Assembly (NCBI GenBank): GCA_900079695.1
Contig: LT599022.1
Span: forward strand, 1,697,245-1,761,244
DNA from: an uncultured Alphaproteobacteria bacterium
GTDB taxonomy: Bacteria > Pseudomonadota > Alphaproteobacteria > Rhodospirillales > Rhodospirillaceae
Direction of reading: 5' to 3'
DNA: 64,000 nt
The notes under the pieces were generated by a model that saw only the letters and a program-made list of their open reading frames with translations, was not told where the DNA came from and did no database searches. Shown one piece after another: positions 30,289 to 39,043 of this stretch (within the stretch, counting starts at the first letter, position 1; each line of letters starts with the position of its first letter). The translations under genes and the position numbers were made by a program.

Positions 30289-31437
30289 ATGGCGGCGCGA
30301 CCCCGGTCCCTTTCGGAGCGCGGACAGCTCGACCTGTTTCGAGCGCTCCCCGGCGACTTCGCGCCACGAGACGCGCAGGATCTCATGGCCTATCCGTTTT
30401 TTTCCCTCTCGAAATCCCATCGCGTCGCCCCGATCGATTTCGCCGCAGGCAACATCTCGATCCGAGTCGAGGCCGTGCCAGACCACGGCATGGCGACCAT
30501 CTGGGACGCCGACATCCTCATCTGGGCTGCCAGCCAGATCGTCGAGGCTCGTGACGCCGGCCTTCGCACCTCCCGGCTGATGGCGGCCACCCCCTACGAA
30601 ATCCTCATGTTCGTCGGACGCGGCACCAGCTTGCGCGACTATCAGCGCCTGAAGGCAGCGCTCGATCGCCTGCAATCGACCACCGTCTCGACATCGATCC
30701 GGCAGCCTGCCGAAGGCCGGCGACATCGCTTCTCCTGGATCAACGAATGGCAGGAGCGGACGGATCGCGACGGAAACCCGGCCGGGATCGAACTGATCGT
30801 TCCAGACTGGTTCTATCGCGCGGTTCTCGATGACGCGCTCGTGCTGACCATCGACCGGGCTTACTTCGATCTCACCGGCGGACTCGACCGCTGGCTCTAT
30901 CGCCTGGTCCGCAAACACGGCGGTCGCCAGCGTAACGGCTGGCGGTTCGACTTCCGCCACCTCCATCAGAAGTCTGGCAGCCTGTCGCCATTCAAGCGCT
31001 TCGCCTTCGAGCTGCGCGACATCATCCGCCGACAGCCTCTACCCGGCTACACGCTGTTCCTAGAAACGGAGATCGGAGGCCGTGTTCTGCTCGCCTTCGA
31101 GCCGTCCCCGGCCTGTGGACCGGCTGTGGATAGCCTCGTGCTATCGGGAACTCGGACTATCGTGCCATCGGGAACCCGAGGCTCGTGCTATCGGGAACCG
31201 AAACCGAGTCTAACTCACGGAAATAAAAACCGGAATCGCGCCCTTAACTTAGAGTCTAACCAAGAATCTAACTTCGAAGAGCGCGCGCGCGATGTGCAAA
31301 AGCTCATCCGCGACACTGCCCGCAGCCTCAGCACGGCTGCGAAGAAGAGCGTCGGCACGGCTGCAGCGACGGAGCACACCGCCCCGCAATCCGCCCCCGA
31401 ACTACCACTTTCGCCGCGGTCGGGAGGCGCGCAATGA
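30289..31437 (+). CDS. repA: Replication initiator protein A (RepA)
   Basis: 382 residues. It matches the RPA-type plasmid initiators: LDLFRALPGDFAPRDAQDLMAYPFFSLSK near the start, DADILIWAASQIVEARDAGL, ATPYEILMFVGRGTSLRDYQRLKAALDRLQSTTVSTSI (about 99-137), RAYFDLTGGLDRWLYRLVRKHGG, and FRHLHQKSGSLSPFKRFAFELRDI. The core is conserved up to about 275; the last 100 residues are low-complexity. Within codons for that tail lie three iteron-like repeats (31136-31198). Replication of the excised circle would help ICE stability. The stop overlaps the parA start by 4 bp. Confidence 0.88.
   Translation: MAARPRSLSERGQLDLFRALPGDFAPRDAQDLMAYPFFSLSKSHRVAPIDFAAGNISIRVEAVPDHGMATIWDADILIWAASQIVEARDAGLRTSRLMAATPYEILMFVGRGTSLRDYQRLKAALDRLQSTTVSTSIRQPAEGRRHRFSWINEWQERTDRDGNPAGIELIVPDWFYRAVLDDALVLTIDRAYFDLTGGLDRWLYRLVRKHGGRQRNGWRFDFRHLHQKSGSLSPFKRFAFELRDIIRRQPLPGYTLFLETEIGGRVLLAFEPSPACGPAVDSLVLSGTRTIVPSGTRGSCYREPKPSLTHGNKNRNRALNLESNQESNFEERARDVQKLIRDTARSLSTAAKKSVGTAAATEHTAPQSAPELPLSPRSGGAQ
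31136..31198 (+). repeat. Three iteron-like direct repeats inside repA, candidate replication origin
   Basis: TCGTGCTATCGGGAAC occurs at 31136-31151 and 31183-31198, with a one-base variant at 31160-31175. Start-to-start distances are 24 and 23 bp, so the third copy is out of reading frame with the first two. Conservation is therefore of DNA, not of peptide, as for RepA-binding iterons. Confidence 0.62.
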
Positions 31438-32072
31438 TCATTGCGCTTCTCAACCAGAAGGGCGGCGTCGGTAAGACGACGTTGGCACTGCATCTCGCTG
31501 GTGAATGGGCCGGTCGAGGAAAGCGCATCACGCTGCTCGACGCCGACCCGCAGGGCTCCGCGCTCGACTGGTCGCAGCAGCGCAGCCGCAGCGGCCTTCC
31601 ACGCCTGTTCGGCGTCATCGGTCTGGCGCGCGACACGCTGCACCGCGAGGCGCCCGAACTGGCGCGTGACGTCGATCATGTCGTCATCGATGGACCACCG
31701 CGCGTGGCTGGCCTGATGCGTTCGGCGCTGCTCGCCGCCGACCTCGTGCTGATGCCCGTGCAGCCATCGCCGCTCGACGGCTGGGCATCGGCCGAGATGC
31801 TGGCGCTCCTCTCGGAGGCGCGTATCTATCGGCCCGAGCTACGCGCCCGGTTCATCCTCAATCGCTGCGCCGCCCGCACTGTCATCGCCCGCGAGACGGC
31901 AGCAACGCTCGCCGATCACGATCCGCCCGTGTTGTGCAACACCATCGGCCAGCGCGTCATCTACGCCGACGCGGCGCAGTCCGGCCGGCTCGCTTTCGAG
32001 ATCGACGACGACGGCCCCGCCGCGCGCGAGATCGCGGCGCTCGTCAGCGAGATCGAAAGGATCGCGCCATGA
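31434..32072 (+). CDS. parA: ParA-family partition ATPase
   Basis: 212 residues. Deviant Walker A NQKGGVGKTTLALHLA (about 7-22), Walker A' DADPQGSALDW (36-46), and Walker B VVIDGPPR (81-88): a short ParA without an N-terminal HTH, as in type Ib partition. It would move element circles apart before division, or keep the replicating form. The stop overlaps the ATG of an 84-residue RHH-like protein by ATGA, the usual place of the small ParG-like centromere-binding partner. The overlap with repA ties replication and partition into one unit. Confidence 0.9.
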   Translation: MIIALLNQKGGVGKTTLALHLAGEWAGRGKRITLLDADPQGSALDWSQQRSRSGLPRLFGVIGLARDTLHREAPELARDVDHVVIDGPPRVAGLMRSALLAADLVLMPVQPSPLDGWASAEMLALLSEARIYRPELRARFILNRCAARTVIARETAATLADHDPPVLCNTIGQRVIYADAAQSGRLAFEIDDDGPAAREIAALVSEIERIAP

Positions 32073-32323
32073 GCGAGCGACCTGAGCGGCGCGGTTTCGC
32101 ATTGCGCCCAACCACTCCCGACGCCTGGATCAAGGCCGCCGAGGCCGAACCGGCGCGCGCTGCCGCTGGAGCAGGCTTCACCGCCCGCCTGACCATAGAC
32201 ATCACGCCGGAGCTGCGCGGTCGCATCAAGATCATCGCGTTCCAGCGCGGCGTCACCGTCGCGGACATGCTGCGCGAGCTGCTCGCGCGCGAATTCCCCA
32301 AAGCCCCAGGAGACACACCATGA
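32069..32323 (+). CDS. Small RHH-like protein, probable partner of ParA
   Basis: 84 residues. An extended charged N-terminus is followed by a ribbon-helix-helix pattern: FTARLTIDITPELRGRIKIIAFQRGVTVADMLRELLAREF (about 38-77). Such proteins bind the partition site and stimulate a short ParA. Both ends overlap neighbours by ATGA (parA at 32069-32072; DUF2840 at 32320-32323). The name rests on fold pattern and position; a transfer-gene repressor is an alternative. Confidence 0.75.
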   Translation: MSERPERRGFALRPTTPDAWIKAAEAEPARAAAGAGFTARLTIDITPELRGRIKIIAFQRGVTVADMLRELLAREFPKAPGDTP

Positions 32324-32841
32324 CCGGCATCGCGGCCTCCCGCATGCGCGGCGGCCCGTCGCCGGCCGCGCTCCCGCACGACACACTCACCCATGTCGAG
32401 CTGACATGGGTCGAGAAGAAGATCGAGAACTGGATTCGCTTCGGCACACACGCGCACGAACAGATCCTCGATCGGCGACGGCGCCTCCTCTCGTTCCGCC
32501 CCGGTACGGTCTTCGCCTTCGTGCGTTGGGCCTCGAACGACTTCGGCACGATCATTTCGCGCATCGACATCGTGCGCGCCGTGTCGCGCGGCGAAGCCCA
32601 CCAAACGCTGCCCTTCGTGCGTCCAGGCGGCGACATCCTGCTGAAGATCGAGAGCTGGCCCAAGGTCGAGCGCGTGCTGCAGGCGATCGACGCCATCGAG
32701 CGCATCGGCATCGATCCTGAAGCAGTTTCGCCCGATCACTGGCGACACGTCCACAACCGGCTGACCGCCGGCCATGAGCCGCGTGCCTACACGCTCGACC
32801 ATCATCGTGCGTTCCTTCTGCGCCGGAGGGCCGAGCCATGA
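32320..32841 (+). CDS. DUF2840 family protein
   Basis: 173 residues. DUF2840 is recognised by VELTWVEKKIENWIRFGTHAHEQILDRRRRLLSFRPGTVFAFVRWASNDFGT (about 27-78), with PFVRPGGDILLKIESWPKVERVLQAID behind it. The function is unknown, but the gene is almost always found between parA and the traF peptidase on alphaproteobacterial conjugative elements. It overlaps both neighbours by 4 bp. It is a soluble protein without signal peptide. It may assist pilus or relaxosome assembly, but the sequence does not show it. Confidence 0.85.
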   Translation: MTGIAASRMRGGPSPAALPHDTLTHVELTWVEKKIENWIRFGTHAHEQILDRRRRLLSFRPGTVFAFVRWASNDFGTIISRIDIVRAVSRGEAHQTLPFVRPGGDILLKIESWPKVERVLQAIDAIERIGIDPEAVSPDHWRHVHNRLTAGHEPRAYTLDHHRAFLLRRRAEP

Positions 32842-33383
32842 GCCGCGCCGGACTTCTCCTCGCCACCACGCTCGCGGTACTCGGCGTCGGCTATCCCGGC
32901 CTCACGCCGATGCCGGTCAAACTGATCTGGAACGCATCGGCCAGCGCGCCGATCGGCTTCTATTCGATCGACTTCGACGGACCGTTCGACGTCACCGATC
33001 TCGTCGCCGTCGATGCACCCGAACCGCTCGCGACGTTCCTCGCCGAGCGCGGCTATGTGCCCAAGGGCGTGCCGCTGATGAAGCGCATCCTCGCCGTATC
33101 GGGGCAGACCGTTTGCCGATCGAACCTCACCATCACGGTGGACGGCGTCGAGGTCGGCGCGGCCCTCGAACGCGACCGCGCCGGTCGCGATCTTCCCGTC
33201 TGGCAGGGCTGTCGCCGTGTCCAGACCGGCGAAGTCTTCCTCATGAACTGGCAGGTCCGCGACAGCCTCGACGGCCGCTACTTCGGCCTGATCTCGACCG
33301 ACCAGATCATCGGGCGCGCCGTCCCGCTGTGGACCGACGAAGACGACGCCGGCCGCTTCGAATGGCGTGCGCCGACACGCTGA
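32838..33383 (+). CDS. traF: TraF-type S26 signal peptidase (conjugal transfer)
   Basis: 181 residues. An N-terminal membrane anchor (LLLATTLAVLGVGYPGL) is followed by the TraF/S26 active site: WNASASAPIGFY (catalytic Ser at about 36) and LMKRILAVSGQTVC (Lys at about 82). TraF enzymes mature the pilin TrbC by removing and cyclising its end, acting in the periplasm. trbC is encoded at 40704. It overlaps DUF2840 by ATGA. The overall length and spacing of Ser and Lys are normal, so it should be active. Confidence 0.87.
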   Translation: MSRAGLLLATTLAVLGVGYPGLTPMPVKLIWNASASAPIGFYSIDFDGPFDVTDLVAVDAPEPLATFLAERGYVPKGVPLMKRILAVSGQTVCRSNLTITVDGVEVGAALERDRAGRDLPVWQGCRRVQTGEVFLMNWQVRDSLDGRYFGLISTDQIIGRAVPLWTDEDDAGRFEWRAPTR

Positions 33384-33451
33384 CTGTTTCCCCATCGGCG
33401 GGAGCGGTGCTCGCCGACGGTTTTCCCAACCTCACCGCCAAGGAGACTGTC

Positions 33452-33799
33452 ATGCCGCAGATTGGCCAATTCACACGCGACGAAGCCGGCTTCATCGGAA
33501 ACCTCGCGACGCTCTTGCTGCATCAGGACATCATCATCGTCGCGGCAGAATCGTCGGACGCGGAGAACGCACCGGATTATCGCGTTCACCTCTTCGACGG
33601 TATGAGCAACGAAACCGGCCCGGAGATCGGCGCGGCCTGGAAACGCATCGGCGAGAAGGCCGGCGAATACGTCGCGCTGCTGATCGACGATCCAACATTC
33701 CCGCATCCGATCCGCGCCAACCTCTTCCGCGACGACGATGCCGGCAAGGCTTGGTCGCTGCACTGGTCGCGTCCGCGCGATCGCGCCGAGAAGGATTGA
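33452..33799 (+). CDS. DUF736 family protein (second copy)
   Basis: 115 residues from ATG 33452, preceded by AAGGAGA. It has the DUF736 core in diverged form: MPQIGQFTRDEAGFIGNLATL start, DYRVHLFDGMSNETGPEIGAAWKRIGEKAGEYVALLIDDPTF, and ANLFRDDDAGKAWSLHWSRP end. It shares the IGAAWKR and ANLF/WSRP segments with the copy at 27837, but differs elsewhere, so it is an old paralogue. It lies in the transfer operon between traF and the transglycosylase. The function is unknown. Confidence 0.85.
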   Translation: MPQIGQFTRDEAGFIGNLATLLLHQDIIIVAAESSDAENAPDYRVHLFDGMSNETGPEIGAAWKRIGEKAGEYVALLIDDPTFPHPIRANLFRDDDAGKAWSLHWSRPRDRAEKD

Positions 33800-33802
33800 G
33801 CG

Positions 33803-34576
33803 ATGCTTGGCTCTCGTCAGCCGATGAGCCGTTCGACTGCGTCCGGGCCGCGCTGTGCTGCCCGGCGCATGGCTCTCCTTCTCCTTTCCGGCCTTACCTT
33901 CGCGAACGTGATGCCAGCGATCACGATGGCGCAGGACACGCCCGTCGTTCGACCGTCGACGCGCGATGCCTACGCCGATTACATCGCAGAGGCCTCGCGG
34001 CGCTTTGGCGTGCCGGTCGCATGGATCAAGGCGGTGATGCGCGCCGAAAGCGCCGGAGAATCGCGTGCGGTTTCCTCCGCCGGTGCGATGGGCCTGATGC
34101 AGATCATGCCCGCGACATGGACCGACCTGCGCGCTCGTCACGGTCTCGGCCGCGATCCCTACGACCCGCGCGACAACATCCTCGCGGGCACGGCGTACCT
34201 TCGCGAGCTGTACGATCGCTACGGCTCGCCGGGATTTCTCGCGGCCTACAACGCCGGACCGGGGCGCTATGAATCGTCGCTCGCCGGCCGTCCGCTGCCG
34301 GCAGAAACGCGCGCCTACGTCGCCTTGCTCGCGCCGATCATCGACGGCTCCGGCAGCACGAATCCAACGGCTATCGCAGAGATCGACCGATCGGCATGGA
34401 CACGCGCGCCGCTGTTCATCGCACAGTCCGGCCGCGCCTCAGCCACCGCTTCCGTGTCGGCCGAGCGTCCTGCCGATGACACCGCGGCTGCAACCGGCGC
34501 ACGCGATGTTTCCGCCATCGTGCCGCAGTCGAACGGGCTGTTCGTCGCGCGCGCCGCTTCGGAGGAGCCGCGATGA
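33803..34576 (+). CDS. Lytic transglycosylase of the transfer apparatus
   Basis: 257 residues. A signal peptide ends near ITMAQ (about residue 44), and a soluble SLT domain follows: VPVAWIKAVMRAESAGES (catalytic Glu at about 84), SSAGAMGLMQIMPATWTDL, NILAGTAYLRELYDRYG, and FLAAYNAGPGRYE. It would open peptidoglycan for the mating channel, like VirB1/TrbN. The C-terminal 80 residues are low-complexity. The gene starts 3 bp after DUF736 and ends ahead of the non-coding region before the relaxase. Confidence 0.88.
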   Translation: MLGSRQPMSRSTASGPRCAARRMALLLLSGLTFANVMPAITMAQDTPVVRPSTRDAYADYIAEASRRFGVPVAWIKAVMRAESAGESRAVSSAGAMGLMQIMPATWTDLRARHGLGRDPYDPRDNILAGTAYLRELYDRYGSPGFLAAYNAGPGRYESSLAGRPLPAETRAYVALLAPIIDGSGSTNPTAIAEIDRSAWTRAPLFIAQSGRASATASVSAERPADDTAAATGARDVSAIVPQSNGLFVARAASEEPR

Positions 34577-34820
34577 TGGCAAACTGCGGCAGTCGCAGCA
34601 TATCGCACCCCAGCGTGTCCAAGAGGGCGCGGAGGTGGGAGGCAGGCACCACAACCGAACGATGGCGAGATAAAAAGCCGCGAGGTGCGGCGTCGGTCGG
34701 TTGTGCTGTTTCAATAGGTTATGGCCCGCTTTCGCGATGTGCGGGATTTCCGCGCACCGCGCGGCGACGCCTGTTCTGCCGCGATTTCATGCGCTTGACG
34801 CGATGTGCGGGGTCTCGGCC
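34577..34820. other. Non-coding region upstream of the relaxase, candidate oriT
   Basis: 244 bp with no convincing gene, placed directly before the relaxase start. A 9-bp perfect inverted repeat (CACAACCGA 34650-34658; TCGGTTGTG 34697-34705) and a 13-bp direct repeat (CGCGATGTGCGGG at 34733-34745 and 34799-34811) are present, the second copy ending 9 bp before the relaxase ATG. Origins of transfer of this ICE type lie next to the relaxase gene. I cannot point to the nick position. Confidence 0.45.
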
Positions 34821-36560
34821 ATGAGCGGCGAGGACGATTTCCGCATCCGGCCTGGTCGCATCCGCTCATCCAGCGTGCAGCGGGCCAGACCCTTCATCGC
34901 GCAGGCGCTCGCCGCCGCGCAGAAGGCCGGCGCCCGCGTCTCGCGCTCCGGCCGGATCAGCTCGGGCAACCGCTCGACTTTCGGGCGAGGCCGGACGGCG
35001 AGCGTGCGCGCCAATCGCCTGCTGACGGGTCGCTCGCGCATCGTCGTCATCAAGACCCGGCTCGTTCGCCATCACGCGCGCACAGCACCGCTTGCCGCCC
35101 ATCTGAGCTACCTGCGCCGCGAGGGCGTGACCCGCGACGGGGAGAAGGCGCAGCTGTTCGGGCCGGAGGTCGATGACGTCGATGGCCGCGCCTTCGCCGA
35201 GCGATGCCAAGACGATCGGCACCATTTCCGCTTCATCGTCTCGCCGGAGGACGCGGTCGACATGGCGGACCTCAAATCCTTCGCCCGCGATCTGATGGGG
35301 CAGATGGAAAAGGATCTCGGCACCAAGCTCGATTGGGCCGCCGTCGATCACTGGAACACCGACAACCCGCACGTCCATATCATCCTGCGCGGCCGCGCCG
35401 ATGATGGGCAGGATCTCGTCATCGCGCGCGATTACATCAAGGAAGGGATGCGTGCCCGCGCGGCCGATCTCGTCACGCAGGAACTGGGGCCGCGCACCGA
35501 CCTCGACATCCGCCGCAATCTGGAACGCCAGGTCGAGGCGGAGCGCTGGACCCAGCTCGATCGGCAACTTGTTCGCGATGGCCACGAGGGAGGCGTTATC
35601 GACATGGCGCTCGATCCAAACACCCGGCCTGACGAATATCACACGCTGAAGGTTGGGCGGCTTCGCAAGCTGGAAGCCCTTGGCCTCGCCGAGCAGGTCG
35701 GCCCCGGCCAATGGATGATCGACGGCAGGGCCGAGGCGACGCTGCGCGAGCTCGGCGAGCGCGGTGACATCATCAAGCGGATGCACCGCGCGCTGACGGA
35801 ACGCGGCATCGAGCGCGGCTCGGCCAGCTATGTGCTGGCGGCAGAGAGTCTCGACACGCCGATCATCGGTCGGCTGGTCGATCGCGGCCTCGACGACGAG
35901 CTGAAGGGCACGGCCTATGCCGTGGTCGATGGTGTCGATGGCCGCACCCATCATATCAAGCTGCCCGACCTAGATGCGGCCGGCGACAGCGCGCCCGGCT
36001 CGATCGTCGAGCTGCGCAGGTTCGACGACGCTCAAGGGCAGCGGCGCGTGGCGATCGCCATCCGCTCCGATCTCGATATCGACCGCCAGATCACCGCGTC
36101 AGGCGCAACCTGGCTCGACCGGCAGAACATCGCCCGCGAGCCGGCTGCGCTGTCCGAGGGCGGCTTCGGCGCTGAAGTTCGACAGGCGTTGGAGCGCCGC
36201 GCCGATCACCTGGTCGGACAGGGCTTCGGCGAGCGTCATGGCCAGCGTGTTACCTTCACCCGCAACCTGATCGACACGCTGCGCCGCCGCGAGCTTGAGG
36301 CGCTCGGCGACAAGCTCGCCGCCGAGACCGGCCAGCCGTTCAATCGGGCGGCCAGCGGCGAATACGTCGCCGGCTCCTACCGTCAGCGCTTCGCGCTCGC
36401 CTCGGGCCGGTTCGCCATGCTCGACGACGGCCTCGGCTTCCAGCTCGTGCCGTGGACGCCCTCCCTTGAAAAGCAGCTCGGCAAACACGTCTCCGGCGTC
36501 GCCCGCGATGACGGCGGCATCGACTGGAGCTTCGGCCGTAAGCGCGGCCTCGGCCTCTGA
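34821..36560 (+). CDS. DUF3363 relaxase (RlxS/VirD2-like)
   Basis: 579 residues from ATG 34821; a longer frame to 34701 runs through the repeat region and is rejected. The N-terminal relaxase domain includes RSRIVVIKTRLVRH, HLSYLRREGVTRDG, HHFRFIVSPEDAVDM, and the metal-binding histidines in DHWNTDNPHVHIILRGR (D176, H184, H186). The DUF3363 C-terminal half follows from about 270. It nicks oriT, stays bound to the 5' end, and pilots the strand to the coupling protein encoded 25 bp downstream. The catalytic tyrosine is probably in the N-terminal 130 residues, but I could not single it out. Confidence 0.9.
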   Translation: MSGEDDFRIRPGRIRSSSVQRARPFIAQALAAAQKAGARVSRSGRISSGNRSTFGRGRTASVRANRLLTGRSRIVVIKTRLVRHHARTAPLAAHLSYLRREGVTRDGEKAQLFGPEVDDVDGRAFAERCQDDRHHFRFIVSPEDAVDMADLKSFARDLMGQMEKDLGTKLDWAAVDHWNTDNPHVHIILRGRADDGQDLVIARDYIKEGMRARAADLVTQELGPRTDLDIRRNLERQVEAERWTQLDRQLVRDGHEGGVIDMALDPNTRPDEYHTLKVGRLRKLEALGLAEQVGPGQWMIDGRAEATLRELGERGDIIKRMHRALTERGIERGSASYVLAAESLDTPIIGRLVDRGLDDELKGTAYAVVDGVDGRTHHIKLPDLDAAGDSAPGSIVELRRFDDAQGQRRVAIAIRSDLDIDRQITASGATWLDRQNIAREPAALSEGGFGAEVRQALERRADHLVGQGFGERHGQRVTFTRNLIDTLRRRELEALGDKLAAETGQPFNRAASGEYVAGSYRQRFALASGRFAMLDDGLGFQLVPWTPSLEKQLGKHVSGVARDDGGIDWSFGRKRGLGL

Positions 36561-36584
36561 TCCCTCGCAGAAAGACCCATCGCT

Positions 36585-38570
36585 ATGTCCGCTACGAAAA
36601 TTCTCTGGGGCCAGATTCTCACCGTCTTCGCCATCGTGCTGGTCACGACCTGGGGCGCGACCGAATGGGTGGCCTGGCGCCTGGCCTTCCAGCCCGAGCT
36701 TGGACAGCCGTGGTTCCGGCTGTTCGATTTTCCCTTCTATCCGCCACCGTCCTTCTTCTGGTGGTGGTATGGCTTCGATGCCTATGCGCCGGCGATCTTT
36801 GTCGAGGGCGCCTACATCGCGGCGTCGGGCGGCTTCATCTCGATCGCGGTAGCCATCGGTATGTCGGTCTGGCGCGCGCGCGAGGCCAAGAAGGTCGAGA
36901 CCTATGGGTCGGCGCGCTGGGCCGAACGGCAGGAGGTGCAGGCCGCCGGTCTGCTCGGCGCCGATGGCGTCGTGCTCGGCCGATATGATCGCGACTATCT
37001 CCGCCATGACGGGCCGGAGCATGTGCTGTGCTTCGCGCCGACCCGCAGCGGCAAAGGTGTCGGCCTGGTTGTGCCGTCGCTGCTGACCTGGCCGGGCTCG
37101 GCCATCGTCCACGACATCAAGGGCGAGAACTGGACGCTGACGGCCGGCTTCCGCGCCAAGCATGGTCGCGTGCTGCTGTTCGATCCGACCAACACCAAAT
37201 CGTCAGCCTACAATCCGCTGCTCGAGGTACGCCGTGGCGAATGGGAAGTCCGCGACGTTCAGAACATCGCCGACATCCTGGTCGATCCCGAAGGCTCATT
37301 GGAGAAGCGCAACCACTGGGAAAAGACCAGCCATGCGCTGCTGGTCGGCGCGATCCTCCATGTCCTCTATGCGGAAGAGGATAAGACGCTCGCCGGTGTC
37401 GCGGCGTTCCTCTCCGATCCGAAGCGGCCGATCGAGTCGACGCTGGCGGCGATGATGAAGACGGCGCATCTCGGCGAGGCGGGACCGCATCCCGTCATCA
37501 CCAGCGCCGCGCGCGAGCTGCTCAATAAGAGCGATAATGAACGGTCGGGCGTCCTCAGTACCGCCATGTCATTCCTCGGTCTCTATCGCGATCCCGTCGT
37601 GGCCGAGGTGACGCGGCGGTGCGACTGGCGCATCACCGACATCGTGGGCGGGAAGCACCCGACGACTCTCTACCTCGTGGTGCCGCCCTCCGACATCAAT
37701 CGCACCAAACCGCTGATCCGCCTGATCCTCAATCAGGTCGGCCGCCGCCTGACGGAGGATCTGCAGGCGAAGGCCGGTCGCCATCGCCTCTTGCTGATGT
37801 TGGACGAGCTCCCGGCGCTCGGCCGTCTCGACTTCTTCGAGTCGGCGCTGGCGTTCATGGCTGGCTATGGGCTGAAAAGCTTCCTCATTGCTCAGTCGCT
37901 CAACCAGATCGAAAAGGCATACGGCGCGAACAACTCGATTCTCGACAATTGCCATGTGCGCGTCAGCTTCGCGACCAACGACGAGCGCACCGCCAAGCGC
38001 GTGTCCGACGCGCTCGGCACCGCGACCGAGATGAAGGCGATGCGGAACTATGCGGGGCATCGGCTCTCGCCTTGGCTCGGGCATCTGATGGTCTCCCGAT
38101 CCGAGACGGCCCGCCAGTTGCTCACCCCCGGCGAGATCATGCAGCTCCCGCCGACCGACGAGATCGTCATGGTCGCGGGCACGCCGCCGATCCGGGCAAA
38201 GAAGGCGCGCTACTATGAGGATGCCCGCTTCAAGGAACGCATCCTGCCGCCGCCTGCGCTCGCGCAACCGAAACAGGGTCATGCTGACGATTGGACCAGG
38301 CTGCCGCTTCCGGCTCGGCCTGTGGTCGCCGCGGCGAAATCCGAGACGGAGACAGGCGACGAAGATCCGACCGAGTCCGAGCGTCGCCAGCAGCCCGAAC
38401 TGAGCCGCGTGAAGCCTGTCGAGAAGAAGGCGCCGATCGAGAACGAGTTCGAGATAGGCCTTGCCGATGACGCCGAGGATGACGCCGCCCGCAATAGCCG
38501 GATGAACCGGCTGATGCAGGGTGTGGCGCGTCAGGTGTCGCTCGATCCCGGTGACGGCATGGAGCTTTAG
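36585..38570 (+). CDS. traG: TraG/VirD4-type coupling protein
   Basis: 661 residues. Two N-terminal membrane segments (about 10-30 and 67-95) lead to a cytoplasmic ATPase: ETYGSARWAE, APTRSGKGVGLVVPSLLTWPGS (Walker A at 151-158), HDIKGENWTLTAGFR, and LLMLDELPALGRLDFFESAL (Walker B, about 405). TraG links the relaxase-DNA complex to the Trb secretion channel and pumps DNA. The C-terminal 100 residues are acidic and low in complexity, as usual for substrate recognition. The gene follows the relaxase and is followed 6 bp later by an RHH gene. Confidence 0.92.
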   Translation: MSATKILWGQILTVFAIVLVTTWGATEWVAWRLAFQPELGQPWFRLFDFPFYPPPSFFWWWYGFDAYAPAIFVEGAYIAASGGFISIAVAIGMSVWRAREAKKVETYGSARWAERQEVQAAGLLGADGVVLGRYDRDYLRHDGPEHVLCFAPTRSGKGVGLVVPSLLTWPGSAIVHDIKGENWTLTAGFRAKHGRVLLFDPTNTKSSAYNPLLEVRRGEWEVRDVQNIADILVDPEGSLEKRNHWEKTSHALLVGAILHVLYAEEDKTLAGVAAFLSDPKRPIESTLAAMMKTAHLGEAGPHPVITSAARELLNKSDNERSGVLSTAMSFLGLYRDPVVAEVTRRCDWRITDIVGGKHPTTLYLVVPPSDINRTKPLIRLILNQVGRRLTEDLQAKAGRHRLLLMLDELPALGRLDFFESALAFMAGYGLKSFLIAQSLNQIEKAYGANNSILDNCHVRVSFATNDERTAKRVSDALGTATEMKAMRNYAGHRLSPWLGHLMVSRSETARQLLTPGEIMQLPPTDEIVMVAGTPPIRAKKARYYEDARFKERILPPPALAQPKQGHADDWTRLPLPARPVVAAAKSETETGDEDPTESERRQQPELSRVKPVEKKAPIENEFEIGLADDAEDDAARNSRMNRLMQGVARQVSLDPGDGMEL

Positions 38571-38576
38571 GTCGCC

Positions 38577-39008
38577 ATGACGAAATCCGCGAAGAAACTG
38601 CGCCTGTCCGTCTATCTCGATCCGGCCGTGATGCGCCGACTTACCGAGCATGCGGCGCGACGCGATCACTCGCGATCGCTGATCGCGGAAGCCGCCATCG
38701 AATCCTTCCTCTCCCCGGATGCGGCTGAACGACAGGAGGCCGCCATCACCAAGCGCCTCGACCAACTTGATCGCCGCATGACGCGGATGGAACGCGATGT
38801 CGGCATCTCCGTCGAGATGCTGGCGTTGTTCGTGCGGTTTTGGGTCGCGACCACCCCGGCCTTGCCGGAGCCTGCCGCGCAGGCTGCACGTGCGAAGGCC
38901 GGCGAGCGCTACGATCAATTCGTCACCGCGCTCGGCCGCCGCCTCGCGAAGGGGCCGAAGCTACGGCAGGAGATTTCCGAGGATGTCGCCGCCGACGGTG
39001 AGTCATAG
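38577..39008 (+). CDS. Ribbon-helix-helix (CopG-like) protein
   Basis: 143 residues. The N-terminus is a ribbon-helix-helix: KLRLSVYLDPAVMRRLTEHAARRDHSRSLIAEAAIESFL (about 8-46). A helical coiled segment follows (RLDQLDRRMTRMERDVGISVEMLALFVRFWV). It starts 6 bp after traG and precedes the trb operon, where a CopG-type regulator is standard in this element type; it probably represses trb or takes part in the relaxosome. The distance to trbB is enlarged here by the antisense SRPBCC gene. Confidence 0.83.
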   Translation: MTKSAKKLRLSVYLDPAVMRRLTEHAARRDHSRSLIAEAAIESFLSPDAAERQEAAITKRLDQLDRRMTRMERDVGISVEMLALFVRFWVATTPALPEPAAQAARAKAGERYDQFVTALGRRLAKGPKLRQEISEDVAADGES

Positions 39009-39043
39009 TGTGTCGCCGTCAATCCAACCGGATCGGCGTAAGA

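Noticed and set aside
31136-31198. Possible CRISPR array at the three spaced repeats in repA
   Set aside because: Only three 16-nt units with 7-8 bp between them and no cas genes; the layout fits iterons rather than a CRISPR array.
34573-34824. 83-codon frame starting with ATGATG at the end of the transglycosylase gene
   Set aside because: It overlaps the preceding stop as ATGA but the peptide is rich in Cys, Trp, Arg and Ser without any pattern, and it covers the repeats of the probable oriT region.
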